Made by a program: the position numbers and the translations under genes | Origin: Saprospiraceae bacterium | Lineage (GTDB): Bacteria; Bacteroidota; Bacteroidia; Chitinophagales; Saprospiraceae | NCBI GenBank assembly: GCA_028280415.1 | Contig: JANQLV010000014.1 | Location: 104,050 to 168,049, forward strand | Reading direction: 5' to 3' | Length of the DNA: 64,000 nucleotides | Notes under the pieces: model-generated | What the model was told of the DNA's origin: nothing | Databases searched by the model: none | The model's input: only the letters and a program-made list of their open reading frames with translations | Shown here: piece by piece, positions 10,236 to 20,900 of the stretch | Position numbering within the stretch: the stretch's first letter is position 1 | How the letters are laid out: each line of letters opens with the position of its first letter

Positions 10236-10245
10236 AATGGGATAT

Positions 10246-13200
10246 TTACTCGTCATGCACCTTGATGAGGGATTCCGGCTCGGTAACTTCAATGATAGGT
10301 AGTTCCACATAAAAATCCGTCCCTTCTCCGATCACTGTGTTAAAATAAATCTCGCCATTAACAGACTCGATGATATTTTTGGAAATAGCTAATCCAAGGC
10401 CGGTACCGGAGCTTTTTGTAGTAAAATTCGGTACGAATACCTTATCCTTTTTATCATCCGGAATTCCGGTTCCATTATCACTGACTTTTAGGGTGACAAT
10501 ATCCTGATCCCGATAAACAGAAATCTCAATTTTACCATCTCGATCATCCGGGATAGCTTGTTGAGCATTTTTTACCAGATTATTCAGTACTCTGATTAAA
10601 TGGTTTTTATCTGCATAAACGGTATAGGTCTCTTTCGGAAGATTAAGACTTATGTCTATATTACCCTCTTCTCCATCGTGGAAAAGATCGTAAACGGAAA
10701 GTACCAGATTATTAAAATTGATATTCTGATTTTCGGCCCGGGGCATTTTGGCAAAATTGCTGAATTCGGAAGCGATTTGTGCCAGATTATCGATTTGCTC
10801 GATCAAAGTATTGGAAACTCGTTTCAGCAGCGGCTGAATATTATCGGGATTGGATCGAAAGGCATGCTGGAGGTATTGAATACTCAACTTCATTGGCGTC
10901 AGGGGATTTTTGATCTCATGCGCAACCTGTTTGGCCATTTCCCGCCATGCACCTTCTCTTTCAGACTGAGCCAGTCGATCTGCACTATCCTGTAGTTTCC
11001 GGATCATTTTGTTATACTCGCCAATGAGTGCGCCAATCTCATCTTGTGTATTCCATTCCAGTGGCTGATTGCGGATACCCAGTTTCAAACGTTTCAGCTT
11101 GTCGCCAATTACAGCTATCGGTTTAGTGATAGAGTTGGCAACAAAAATAGCCAAGCCACCCGCGATCAAAAGTAGAAAAACGTAAATGTTTAACAAGGTA
11201 CTTAATAAGACCGTCACATCACTTCTCAGGCTACTGGTCTCGGAATAATAGGGGAGACCGAGGAAAGCAATAGGCTTATCTTTTATTCTCAAAGGAATAT
11301 AAGCGGCTTTATAAGTCAGATTACCCATCATCTCTTTTTCCTGAGTATAAGTGGTAATGCCCTGCTGCTTCAGCGCCCGAAATGCCGGAGCAGTCATTTG
11401 ACGGGATATGATGCCTTTATTAAAAATATCTTCTTCTGAAGAGGCGACTAATTCGCCTTTGAGATCATACATGTTGACATCTAGCCTGTGAATTCTGGAA
11501 AGCGGCTTAACGATGTCCAGCTTGGATAAATGCTCTTTATTCGGGACAAAAGTCGAATCACTATTTTCGAGCAACAGGCTTATCTCGTGCAGGGCGTCTA
11601 TTTCTATTGAGCGAGTTTTTCTTTCCAGTCTTTTGGAGTGATATTCATTCGTCAGATTGTTAAAAAACCAGATAGTCGCTACTCCAATAAAAAGGAAAGA
11701 CACGATGATCATTCCGATTACCGAAAATTGTATTCGATGCCCCAATGATGGTTTTTTGGTAAGAAAGAAATTAATAGACTCAGGCACTATCTTATGGAAA
11801 TAATCAATAAATGCAAATATGAATACGAAGATCAAAAGCGTAGAGAAAATATAGGAAAACAGCGAAATGGCCTTTTTTAAATGATCTTCTGTTCCCTTTC
11901 CGATGATTACCACAATATCTCCCGGAGCATTGTAAATCAGCTCTGATCGATTATCAACAATAGCTTCTTTGAAAGCGTCTTCTTCCGGTAGCTCACTTAA
12001 TGTTAGTGTATTTCGATAGACTTTACCTTCATAATCGATTCGCCGGTTATTTTTGTATACGGCATAATCGTATTTATGCAAATGTTCTAGCCCTTTGAAA
12101 GGTTTGTCATTGAGCAGCTCGGTATAAACTTTGGATTGTTCTCTTCGTTGTCTTTTTACTTCCAGCACCAGCATATTCTCGGAGCCAGGAACATTCAAAT
12201 CGACCAGATAAGATGATTTTCCAAGATCGGTCGACCAATATTTTACATGCTCATCTGTCGTGTAATCTGAGGATTCAATTTTGAATTCTATATCGTTCCA
12301 GTCTCTTTTTTGTCCCCGGATAATGGATGCTCCGTATTTATCAAAACCGGATAGATCATAGGTATAGTTATAAAACAGATAATTATCCTTGATAAAATAT
12401 TTATCGATTTTTTTACGTAGAATTTCTTCTTCTACTTTGAATGGGGAAGGCGGAACATCGGATAGCAAAGAGCTATCCATCATTATCCTGGTTTTCAAGT
12501 CTTGTAATGATTGCTCTACGATCAGGTCTTTGGTATCTGTCAATTCCTTGGCATAAGCCATTCGGGTTAATTCATCTTTAAAACCATTATAACGGAATAA
12601 GAGAATAGACGGGAAAGCAGCCAGAATAACCAGCCAGATCAGTAGCCAGGTGAAGTTGACAGAGTTGCTGTCGATAAAAAGATCAAATACCAAAATAAAA
12701 ACGAAAGCAATTAACATCAGATAAAGTGGACTGATCACAAAATTGATCGAAACCAAAAATGGCAGACAGAGCAATGCCGCCAGACCCAGAGCCGTCAATC
12801 TTTGATAACGGCTAAGCGATATTTTTTTGATGGTCATCATCATACGATGACTAAAGAGAAACATGGCGATCAATAATAAGATCAATCCCATGATGGCCAG
12901 AACACTGTTCGTACCTAGGTCAAAAATATTGTTGAAATCAAAGTTTAATGATGTATCAAAGACCAGGGTTTTAAAAACTGCTGTCAGAATTAATATAGCC
13001 GCCAGAATCGCCAGATAGTTAAGAACGGTTACTCTGAACTTTGTACGTTTACTCAGATGGTCGTAGGATCTTACCGGAAACTCGCTGTGGAAAAAAGCCA
13101 TAATCCAGAAGAGCAGACCAATATTGAGCAGAAGATCTCCCAGAGAGCTACTTAAAGCGGTGTCAAAATTTTTGGTAAAAAGTGATAATTCTTCAAATTT

Positions 13201-14013
13201 GTTTCCAAAGCCCAGAAAGTAGGTCAACAGCCTGAGCCCAAAGATAGAGATGATAAAAAATGCAGCGCCTTTTAATATCTTGTCCTGATGGATAAAATGT
13301 TGTGCGATTTTATGTAAAAACAGGGCAATAGCCATCAGTGCAATCAAGTATAAAAAGAAAGTACTCTTTAAAGCTTTCTTATCGACTACTACGCCTTCGC
13401 TCTGCAGATAGCACAAAACTTTTCCCGATTTGGATACAATCGGATAATCTCCTTCGTAAGCAATTTTGATATTGTCCGGGATACGTTCCTCCGCGGTAAA
13501 GACATCATGTAAATAATCACTTTCGATTCCAAACTGGTATTTGATTGGTATCAAAGCGGTGATTGTATAATTGCTCAGATCGGTACTTTTATAAGACTGC
13601 CCGATAAGTTCGTAATAACCATTCTTCAAACGCTTAAACTCATACGTACGCTCGGGCTTGATTGACTGCAAATCTTTAGCCTCGGGGATAATAATATTAT
13701 TGGTCCAGAAAATCAGTGAATCCCCCTTGTGGATAGAGATGGAATAAGGCTTTTCGGCAAGTTCTTCTACGAATTGAAAATCCAGGCCCTGGGTTGGAAT
13801 ATCTACAGTGTTTTGCCCGGAAAGCTGTCGACTAATAAATGCTTTATTTTCAAAAAAAGTTTCTACCTCTCTTTCCTGCTGATGCAAATACTCATTAATA
13901 ATTTCAGCATAAGCATATACTTTCGACTTTTTGCTAAACCAAAAGTCAAAAATCACTGCAATTGCTAAAACAATAATCGCTAATGCTAAATGGAAGTAGA
14001 GCTTCTTTGTCAT
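10246..14013 (-). CDS. large NtrY-like membrane sensor histidine kinase
   Basis: A 1255-residue multi-pass sensor kinase. An N-terminal membrane anchor and periplasmic domain (about 1-215) are followed by a cluster of membrane segments (about 215-465), a second periplasmic region, a further membrane pair enclosing a third sensor region, then HAMP (about 950-1010). The HisKA domain has phospho-acceptor His1032 in VAHEIKNPLTPMKL, a sequence typical of NtrY/AtoS-type kinases. The ATPase domain shows the N box NNLVKNAQQAI, G1 VSDNGTGIP and G2 SSGTGLGLAIS. The signal is unknown. No response regulator is adjacent; the only one in the window is at 38.9 kb. Its size and triple sensor layout are unusual for an NtrY-like kinase. 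Confidence 0.92.
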   Translation of the reverse strand: MTKKLYFHLALAIIVLAIAVIFDFWFSKKSKVYAYAEIINEYLHQQEREVETFFENKAFISRQLSGQNTVDIPTQGLDFQFVEELAEKPYSISIHKGDSLIFWTNNIIIPEAKDLQSIKPERTYEFKRLKNGYYELIGQSYKSTDLSNYTITALIPIKYQFGIESDYLHDVFTAEERIPDNIKIAYEGDYPIVSKSGKVLCYLQSEGVVVDKKALKSTFFLYLIALMAIALFLHKIAQHFIHQDKILKGAAFFIISIFGLRLLTYFLGFGNKFEELSLFTKNFDTALSSSLGDLLLNIGLLFWIMAFFHSEFPVRSYDHLSKRTKFRVTVLNYLAILAAILILTAVFKTLVFDTSLNFDFNNIFDLGTNSVLAIMGLILLLIAMFLFSHRMMMTIKKISLSRYQRLTALGLAALLCLPFLVSINFVISPLYLMLIAFVFILVFDLFIDSNSVNFTWLLIWLVILAAFPSILLFRYNGFKDELTRMAYAKELTDTKDLIVEQSLQDLKTRIMMDSSLLSDVPPSPFKVEEEILRKKIDKYFIKDNYLFYNYTYDLSGFDKYGASIIRGQKRDWNDIEFKIESSDYTTDEHVKYWSTDLGKSSYLVDLNVPGSENMLVLEVKRQRREQSKVYTELLNDKPFKGLEHLHKYDYAVYKNNRRIDYEGKVYRNTLTLSELPEEDAFKEAIVDNRSELIYNAPGDIVVIIGKGTEDHLKKAISLFSYIFSTLLIFVFIFAFIDYFHKIVPESINFFLTKKPSLGHRIQFSVIGMIIVSFLFIGVATIWFFNNLTNEYHSKRLERKTRSIEIDALHEISLLLENSDSTFVPNKEHLSKLDIVKPLSRIHRLDVNMYDLKGELVASSEEDIFNKGIISRQMTAPAFRALKQQGITTYTQEKEMMGNLTYKAAYIPLRIKDKPIAFLGLPYYSETSSLRSDVTVLLSTLLNIYVFLLLIAGGLAIFVANSITKPIAVIGDKLKRLKLGIRNQPLEWNTQDEIGALIGEYNKMIRKLQDSADRLAQSEREGAWREMAKQVAHEIKNPLTPMKLSIQYLQHAFRSNPDNIQPLLKRVSNTLIEQIDNLAQIASEFSNFAKMPRAENQNINFNNLVLSVYDLFHDGEEGNIDISLNLPKETYTVYADKNHLIRVLNNLVKNAQQAIPDDRDGKIEISVYRDQDIVTLKVSDNGTGIPDDKKDKVFVPNFTTKSSGTGLGLAISKNIIESVNGEIYFNTVIGEGTDFYVELPIIEVTEPESLIKVHDE

Positions 14014-14413
14014 ATATGCTTGTTCAGCAGCTTAAATGCTAGCTTGTATTTTGTGGTTGAAAGAGATATAATTCGATTTTGCATAGGCCCTTTATATTAA
14101 AGATATCTTCTACAACCTTTTCCAATCTTAACATAGCCGCAAATTTTAATCCAAAACGCCAGGAATCGGCTGTCAATTATTCTTTCTCTGGTTTTAGGCT
14201 GTTTTTTCCACTATTTAAAGTGTTTTTTATTTAATAAATGGGTTAAGTGTCAGATCAATAAGGCTTTACAAATTATAAAAATAGTAAATAATAAATACTT
14301 GTGGAGAAATATTTTAATGATGTGAAACTATTTATGGGCATTTCCACGTATTTTTATAGTTCATTTTTCGTTTTTCGGCTTTTTTAATATGAAAACCGGG
14401 TAGCGAAAAACAT
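14014..14413. other. gene-free stretch between kinase and rnpB
   Basis: AT-rich stretch holding the promoter regions of the leftward kinase gene and the rightward rnpB. No exact TAnnTTTG with a partner was found and no coding frame has gene-like composition. Confidence 0.4.
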
Positions 14414-14871
14414 AAGCATAATATTGGAAACCGCTCTATCGCTCCGATATTTATTGTCGGGGAGGAAAGTCCGGACAACGTAGAGCAACCGTACCATCTA
14501 ACGGATGGGGTTCCACTCCTGATCCCGATAATTGTCGGGGGAGAGATGTTGGAATACAGAGAGTGTCGCAGAAAATAACCGCCCTGACACCTGGTGTCGG
14601 GGTAAGGGTGAAAACGTGTGGTAAGAGCACACGACGCCCCGGTGTAAATCGGGGGGTGGATAAACCTTACGGGTTGAAATGCCATGTACATCCCGATTCT
14701 GATGTTCTCCGAAGGAGAAATAAGAACTAGGCTGCTCGCTTAGTCTCTTGAGGTCGGGAGGGGTAGGCAGATAGATTCCGCCAGTGATGTCGGAACCAGA
14801 TAAATGATAGAGGCCTCGATACGAAGTATCGGGGAACAGAATCCGGCTTACAGGTTTTCAATATTATGCTT
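14414..14871 (+). ncRNA. rnpB: RNase P RNA (class A)
   Basis: RNase P RNA is the catalytic RNA that trims the 5' leader of pre-tRNA. The conserved 5' core GGAGGAAAGTCCGGAC lies at 14461-14476, and the 3' core ACAGAATCCGGCTTAC lies near 14836-14851; together they make helix P4. Ends were set by the P1 helix: 14414-14432 pairs with 14853-14871 over 19 positions with one wobble. Conserved internal stretches such as the AGAGCAAC region and the GGTAAGAGCACAC segment (P10/P11 and P12 area) are in the right order. The length of about 458 bases is somewhat long; extra hairpins built on CCCGAT/ATCGGG-type arms account for that. Confidence 0.93.
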
Positions 14872-14881
14872 TTTAATATTA

Positions 14882-14906
14882 AAGTGATTCGCGGTAGCGA
14901 TCACTT
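14882..14906 (+). terminator. hairpin just after rnpB
   Basis: AAGTGAT-CGC and GCG-ATCACTT pair over 10 base pairs with one bulged T and a four-base loop. A T run precedes it rather than follows it, so classical termination is uncertain; it may be an RNA 3' processing or stability element. Confidence 0.45.
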
Positions 14907-14926
14907 CATCCTATAAATTCAATCAA

Positions 14927-16144
14927 GTGAAATTTCTAATCTCTTTACTGAGTAGTTTGATCTTACTCACATCTATCCATGCCCAATCTGGCTGTACAGA
15001 TCCTCAAGCAGTTAATTATGATTCCTCTGCTACAGAAAATGACGGCTCTTGTGAGTATGCTCTTACAGAATATCCGCCTGTTGAAATTGCTACCCTTCCT
15101 ATGACTTTATCGGAATGTTCAGGACTGGCCTGGTTGCCTGGCGGTTTATGGATACATAATGATAGCGGAAATGACGATAACATATTTCGCATAGATACAA
15201 CGACAGGTGCAGTATTACAAACGGTTATTATAGCAACGGCGGATAATAATGACTGGGAAGAACTGGCTTCCGATGATCAGTATCTCTACATTGGTGATTT
15301 TGGAAATAATCCAGGTAATCGGACGGATTTGAATATATTGAGAGTAGATCAGGATGACCTGGGTGCGGTAGCTGTAAACGCTGAAATTATAAGTTTTGTG
15401 TATAGCGACCAGACGGATTTTACGGAAAACATGAATAACCATAATTTTGATTGTGAGGCGATGTTTGTACATAATGACAGTATTCATCTTTTTACAAAAA
15501 ACTGGGCGGATAATCAAACCAAGCATTATGTCTTACCGGCTATACCGGGGGCGCATACTGCCGAACTGGTAGAAACATTCGATGTAGAATTGCTGGTAAC
15601 CGGAGCGGATATAAGTGATCAGGGGGTAGTGAGCCTGATTGGCTATAATTCCATAGGTTTTAGCTTTATGTGGCTCCTTTTTGATTATGAAGAATCATTT
15701 TTCTTCTCGGGGAATAAACGGAGGATAGCTTTGGGCTTTGGGCTGGATACCGGACAAACTGAAGGTATTGTTTTTCGAGAAAACGGATACGGTTATATTT
15801 GCTCGGAAAGGTTTGAAGCCGGTCCGGTTTTGACCCCACAAAAATTGATGTCTTTTGAATCTTCTCAATGGACTGGTTTTTATACCAACACGAACCAACT
15901 GGATTTAGGCTATGACTTTTTAATCCTGCCAAATCCCGTGTCTACAGATTTGAATATTCAGCTTTCTTTGCCTGTGGACCGGTGGCAGATTTATGATATA
16001 CAGGGTCAGTTGATTCGTTCAGGAAATACGACTTCTTTTACTCCGGTTATCCATATAGATTTGAATGAGCTTAGCAGTGGACAATATTTCTTTCAGATTA
16101 TAAAAGACGGAAAATCAATGACAAAAGCCTTTGTCAAACAGTGA
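14927..16144 (+). CDS. secreted protein with CTDP repeat and T9SS type A sorting domain
   Basis: A 405-residue secreted protein. The signal peptide is MKFLISLLSSLILLTSIHAQ. It is followed by one CTDP-type calcium-binding-like repeat (GCTDPQAVNYDSSAT then DGSCEY, about residues 22-43), a motif common in marine Bacteroidota surface proteins. The middle part (about 50-330) looks like a beta-propeller-like domain with WLPGGLWIHNDSGNDD and YLYIGDFGNNPGNR strands. A T9SS C-terminal domain closes the protein (ILPNPVS to AFVKQ). Function beyond secretion is unknown. It converges with porV across a shared bidirectional terminator. Confidence 0.82.
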   Translation: MKFLISLLSSLILLTSIHAQSGCTDPQAVNYDSSATENDGSCEYALTEYPPVEIATLPMTLSECSGLAWLPGGLWIHNDSGNDDNIFRIDTTTGAVLQTVIIATADNNDWEELASDDQYLYIGDFGNNPGNRTDLNILRVDQDDLGAVAVNAEIISFVYSDQTDFTENMNNHNFDCEAMFVHNDSIHLFTKNWADNQTKHYVLPAIPGAHTAELVETFDVELLVTGADISDQGVVSLIGYNSIGFSFMWLLFDYEESFFFSGNKRRIALGFGLDTGQTEGIVFRENGYGYICSERFEAGPVLTPQKLMSFESSQWTGFYTNTNQLDLGYDFLILPNPVSTDLNIQLSLPVDRWQIYDIQGQLIRSGNTTSFTPVIHIDLNELSSGQYFFQIIKDGKSMTKAFVKQ

Positions 16145-16185
16145 GACAGGCTGGTTCAGGGAATCATAAATAACAATTACTATAA

Positions 16186-16232
16186 AACAAACAGCCCGGA
16201 TACTCAATGAATGAATACCCGGGCTGTTTGTT
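16186..16232. terminator. bidirectional terminator between T9SS cargo gene and porV
   Basis: A 14-base-pair perfect stem, AACAAACAGCCCGG (16186-16199) with CCGGGCTGTTTGTT (16219-16232), has a 19-base loop. It sits between two convergent stop codons. The T content of the outer arms can serve both strands. Confidence 0.85.
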
Positions 16233-16246
16233 ATGATAATTAAAAA

Positions 16247-17464
16247 CTACTCGTCATCTGAATCAAAAGCAGCAAAATCGAAAAGTAAGGAGAATCTCAA
16301 AGTATTATCAAGCGGATTTCTCTGGTTGGTTGTAGGAACAAGATAAGAGAAATTCAGACCGAAAACATTATACTTCAAACCGAGACCCAGGGTAAAGTAC
16401 TTTCTATTTCCTTTTGTTACGTTTTCAGAATAATAACCTGCCCTTACGGCAAATTGCTCATCATACCAGTACTCCACTCCAATAGAATACATCAATTCTT
16501 TAAATTCTTCTGATCCACCACCTGGAGCATCACTAAATGAACTCAAAAGTCCGGCAAAAGTAGATTGTTCCTTATAATCCGGAATACCATTTCCATCTTC
16601 ATCACAATTATCCCCCAAACAAGGAGTTGGCACTAATAATTTATTGATGTCTGCCGCAACAGTAAAAGAGTTAAATTCATCAAATTCGAATTCCCAGGCA
16701 GCACCTATTCCCAGATTGGCAGGTATATAATCTCTGTTGACCGATTTTGTATAGGATATTTTAGAACCCAGATTGGTAATTGCACCGGCTACTGTTAGAT
16801 TGGAAGTTCCACTTTGCAATTTTACTGGTGTGGTATAAGTTAAAGAAAAATCAGCCGCACCGGCAACTCCGGGAGTAATTTCTACATCTCCGATACTTTG
16901 TCCTGCCGCCAGATTAGAGAAAATAAACTTGGGCGTAACCGCTACAGATAGTTTATCAGAGAGTTTTCTGGCATATGCCACGGCAAATTCAAATTCATTT
17001 GGTCTACCTGTACCTAATGGTTGTCCGTTATCGTCGGTAAAGGAAATTGTTCCCAGGGAGAAATAACGAAGACTGGCTCCGATGGTTTGACCATCAGAAA
17101 TTTTCTTGTAACCGGTCAGATAAGCCAGATATACATCTTGTAGACCAAGCGCTCTTAACCAGGGAGTATAAGTTGCCGAAACCGCTACATCGTTTTCTAC
17201 AAAAGCCAGTTTTGATGCATTGAAATGCATGGCATTAGGATCAGCAGAAATGGCTAATCCAACATCTCCCATCGCTCCGGAGCGAGCATCCGGGACGATT
17301 CTTAGAAAGGGAACAGCAGTAACGATTGTATTTGGGCAGGGATCACCATTTGGTAGTTCATAGTTCCCGCTACCAATTGGATTTTCGACACATTGAGCCG
17401 AAAGCTCATTTGAGGTAACAAGTGCCACAATCAATACAAGTAGAGTAAAAATCAATTTTTTCAT
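16247..17464 (-). CDS. porV: T9SS outer-membrane protein PorV (LptO)
   Basis: PorV is a FadL-like 14-strand barrel that delivers T9SS cargo from the translocon to the PorU sortase complex at the cell surface. The 405-residue product has signal peptide MKKLIFTLLVLIVALVTSNELSAQ and the family opening VPFLRIVPDARSGAMGDVG followed by LAISADPNAMHFNASKLAF. Many amphipathic strands and the tail RFSLLFDFAAF fit a barrel. It lies downstream of porU on the same strand with a 478-base gap. A -7 element 33 bases before the ATG suggests its own promoter. Residues 270-300 hold an acidic calcium-loop-like insertion (DEDGNGIPD) not typical of the core fold. Confidence 0.93.
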   Translation of the reverse strand: MKKLIFTLLVLIVALVTSNELSAQCVENPIGSGNYELPNGDPCPNTIVTAVPFLRIVPDARSGAMGDVGLAISADPNAMHFNASKLAFVENDVAVSATYTPWLRALGLQDVYLAYLTGYKKISDGQTIGASLRYFSLGTISFTDDNGQPLGTGRPNEFEFAVAYARKLSDKLSVAVTPKFIFSNLAAGQSIGDVEITPGVAGAADFSLTYTTPVKLQSGTSNLTVAGAITNLGSKISYTKSVNRDYIPANLGIGAAWEFEFDEFNSFTVAADINKLLVPTPCLGDNCDEDGNGIPDYKEQSTFAGLLSSFSDAPGGGSEEFKELMYSIGVEYWYDEQFAVRAGYYSENVTKGNRKYFTLGLGLKYNVFGLNFSYLVPTTNQRNPLDNTLRFSLLFDFAAFDSDDE

Positions 17465-17497
17465 GATGTCATAAATCTTTTTTCAAAAAAATTCCTG

Positions 17498-17505
17498 CAA
17501 ATATA
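17498..17505 (-). promoter_or_regulatory. -7 element of porV promoter
   Basis: Read on the minus strand this is TATATTTG, an exact Bacteroidota -7 match, 33 bases before the porV start codon. The gldJ start has an identical element at the same 33-base distance. Confidence 0.5.
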
Positions 17506-17851
17506 ATGAAATGTTAAAGAAGATATTGTACGGAATCCTTTTTTAAGAACACATATTTTTTATTAAATAATTTCAAATCGTTAATACAAGCAATTTGTAC
17601 ATTTTTGCCGCAATAATAGTCATTATTCTACTTAATATGAACTAGTTTGAAGGTATTATTTGTCTTGAATAAACCCCTTTAAAGCTAAGCAAAGATGGCG
17701 AAGTAAGCATTCTTACTCCATGAATAGAGAATAATGTTCTCAACATTGATACCATATTATTTAGTATCAAGGCTGAACCGCTATTAGTATCAAAGGTGAA
17801 ATTGTCGTAATGGCCAGAACACTGAAGCTATAAAGAGAGGTCTGGTTTTTC

Positions 17852-17900
17852 TTCGCGGTTTTGCATTTTGTTTACATTTACTAAAATGCAAAACCGCGAA
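17852..17900. repeat. 18-bp perfect inverted repeat downstream of porU
   Basis: TTCGCGGTTTTGCATTTT (17852-17869) is the exact reverse complement of 17883-17900, separated by 13 bases. It lies 42 bases beyond the porU stop codon. There is no downstream T run on the porU strand, so it may be a terminator of unusual type, an mRNA stability hairpin or a protein-binding site. Confidence 0.8.
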
Positions 17901-17942
17901 ATATATTGTCAAAAAGTGTGTTTTTATGATTTTTTGCTCAAC

Positions 17943-20900
17943 TTATTTTAAAATAACAAGTTTTTCAAAATCTGATTCAGAAGTTTTCAGATCATCCGAA
18001 CGCACTTTCACTTTGTAAAGATATACTCCTTTAGCCAGGCGCCCTCCATAATCATCTGTTCCATCCCAATGAATACCTGAAATCCGGCCCCCATCTGTAA
18101 ATAATCGCTCACTGATGGTTTTTACTATTCTTCCACTAATCGTAAATATTTGAATCTGTACATCCAGTCCCTGATCTTTAATATTGTGTTCAAACTGGAA
18201 ATTGGTAGAAGTAGTAAATGGATTCGGGTAGTTTAATACGTAGTCAAGCGCGATATCTTCATCCGAAGCTACTATAAATTCCGTGAAACCTTCTCCGGAA
18301 TTATTCGCTACATCCCAGGCTTTTACTTTGATAGTATATAATCCCGGTTCTAGATTGAAGAGCGGAAAACGAACTTCTCCTTTGGTATAATCATCCAGTT
18401 CCGATTCATAAAAATCATTGAGAATGTAGGTCTCCTGAGTATTTTCATTCAATACTCCGGTAAGGTCGTGGCCAATACTGTTACCGACAACATTGATACC
18501 GTTATCATCCGATAGTTTTACTAAAAGAGTAGGATTAGGACTGGTAATTCCTCCGGGGGCAAAACTTTCATTATTCATAAAAACTTCTACCAATGGCCCC
18601 TGGTCATCATTTATAGCATTCGGGTCTGTACTCCCGATAACAAAGCGGTCAAAATACCCTCTTGCATCCATATTCTCCCCATCATGGGCATAATAACTTA
18701 TCCTTCCCAATCCTAGTTCGTAGTTAATATCCTTTGGAACAACAAAAGTGAATGAAAATTTGCCATTTGTCACGCTTGCATTACCCCTGAAAATAATATT
18801 TTGCTGAAGGTTGAAATTCTTGATCGGAAAACTTCCGGGATCTTGCCCCAAGGTCGATACATTGATTACTTTATCGTATATCGTAGGTTGAACGGTACCA
18901 TTGAAATCGTTAATTATATTGCCATTGAAATCGGTGACGACTCCTTCAATGGTTACGCGCTGCAAAGCCCGGATAGTATCCATGAAATTAATGTCGATGT
19001 CTGCGCCATTAATTTTGGTCGTGGCTATATTATAGGTTGGTATGGCTAATTGCATAGAAGGATCACCAATCAAAGCGAATTTACGTGAATTAGTTTGCAG
19101 TGTATCCGCAGAATTTGAATTTTTAGAAATTCTTAAAATCTCTCCAATGGATTTGACTTCTTGTCCAGGGCTTTGGAAAATAGAGTCAAAAACAGCAGTG
19201 GTTAATCGCCTGTTGGCACTGGAGTAGACCGCTCGGGTCGTCGTATACAAGGCAATGGCCCCGCTATTGTCTTTAAGAAAAACCTGTTCTCCTGCAGAGG
19301 TAATAGATGGTTCATCATATCCGGTAAAAGAACAGGTTGCTGTTACGAAAAGAGGGAAACTGGTTGTATTGTTCCAATCCTCAATATCACTATTGGTCAG
19401 CACTCTTTCCTGTGCCCAGCCTCTTGAACCACCATGACCCATGTAATTGACTATCATAGTACCCTTAAAAATATCTCTGTCAATAGCTTCCGTTGCCTTT
19501 GGAAAGCGCTCTCCTCCGGAAGTTGAAATTTGCTGATAAGCATCAAAAAAGATTTTATTAACATTGAAAACGCGTTCTCGCAATCTAAGATTCTCACTGA
19601 TTCCATCAGCTTGCGTAACGTGGATGGAATTATCCTCATCATCAGCTACGAAAGTCACTCTGTTCCTCCAGTCTCCCAAATGTTCCGGATTGGTATCGTA
19701 TGCTATAATTTTGTTGACCACAATGTCTGCTTCAAGAGCCGTTCTCACCGGAATTCTGCCTACTGCGATATCTAGTGCTCCAATTAATTCTGCTCCTTCA
19801 CCTTCAGTTAATAATCCGAAAAAGTCATCAGAAGGAAAGGCTCGAATGGGATCGAGAGAGTTTCTGGTTTCAAAAGGAGGTACAAAATTTTTACCTAGGC
19901 CGGTTACATTTTTAAAATCAAAAGAGCCGTCTCCAAACAATAAGAGATATTTGAATTTATCGGGATTCCTGTCATAAAGCATTTTAACGAAATCTCTGAT
20001 TGCCGTCATATCTCTCCTGGCACAGGCAAATTCATTGAAAACTTGATCAATGTCGACTAATTCAATATCCAGATTACTATGCGCCCGGCGATGTTCTGCT
20101 AATTTTTGGGCAGCTTCGGCAAAATCTTTATGGTAAATGATGGCCATATGAACATCATCAATTCCATGGATATTCTGATTTTCGATTTGTTCGCCGACAA
20201 TTGGCGAAGGGAAATTTGCATTAGGGTTGAAAGCTACAAATTCCTTAAGAATATCCTGGGTATTTGTGCCAAAGCTCAGGTTCGTACCATTATTGCTGTG
20301 ATCTTGTATGATTGGATGGAGGGGATCAGTGATGTCCCAAACTACTGTATTTCCAGATACATTCGAAAGCTGAAACGTAGAGGAACTATGATTCATAGTA
20401 TTCTGATCTCTGAACATAAATTGATCTCCCGACATCGAATTGTTAGCTCTGGTATTGACTTGAATATAATCGAGCCATCCGATATTGGTACCATCGCCAA
20501 CCGAAGGGTATTTGATCGTGACGGTGAAATTATTGTTATTTAGGTTAATAGGTTCGTCTATGATGGCTATCCGGGCATAAAGGGATTCGACATTGGTCCA
20601 GTTGACACCATTAATGGTTTTCGAAAATTGTTGACCAAGTGCTTCTACCTGAAAGCTATTAGTCGTTTTTCCTCTTCCCGCAAAGGCTACCTTCAAATTC
20701 GCGGAAGCCGATGATGCGAGATTAGGGATAGAAAAATCGTAGGAACGCTCCCTCGTAGGATTAAATGGATCACCATACCAGTCTCTTCCCGAACCCTGAG
20801 CCCCATTGGCTTCATTTAACAAATTGAAGCGATCTTCTTCAAACCGGGTATACCAATCGTGTTCTGTAGAAGTATAGGCCGTACCTGATACAGAGGGCTG

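Larger units (their letters stand above)
17465..17942. other. 478-base gap between porU and porV
   Basis: No gene is seen. The gap holds the porV promoter, a short direct repeat (TTAGTATCAAGGCTGAA and TTAGTATCAAAGGTGAA near 17760-17795) and the large inverted repeat at 17852-17900. Confidence 0.5.

Noticed and set aside
14332..14691. A leftward 119-codon open frame
   Set aside because: It lies antisense to the RNase P RNA gene, whose conserved cores and P1 helix explain the conservation and composition.
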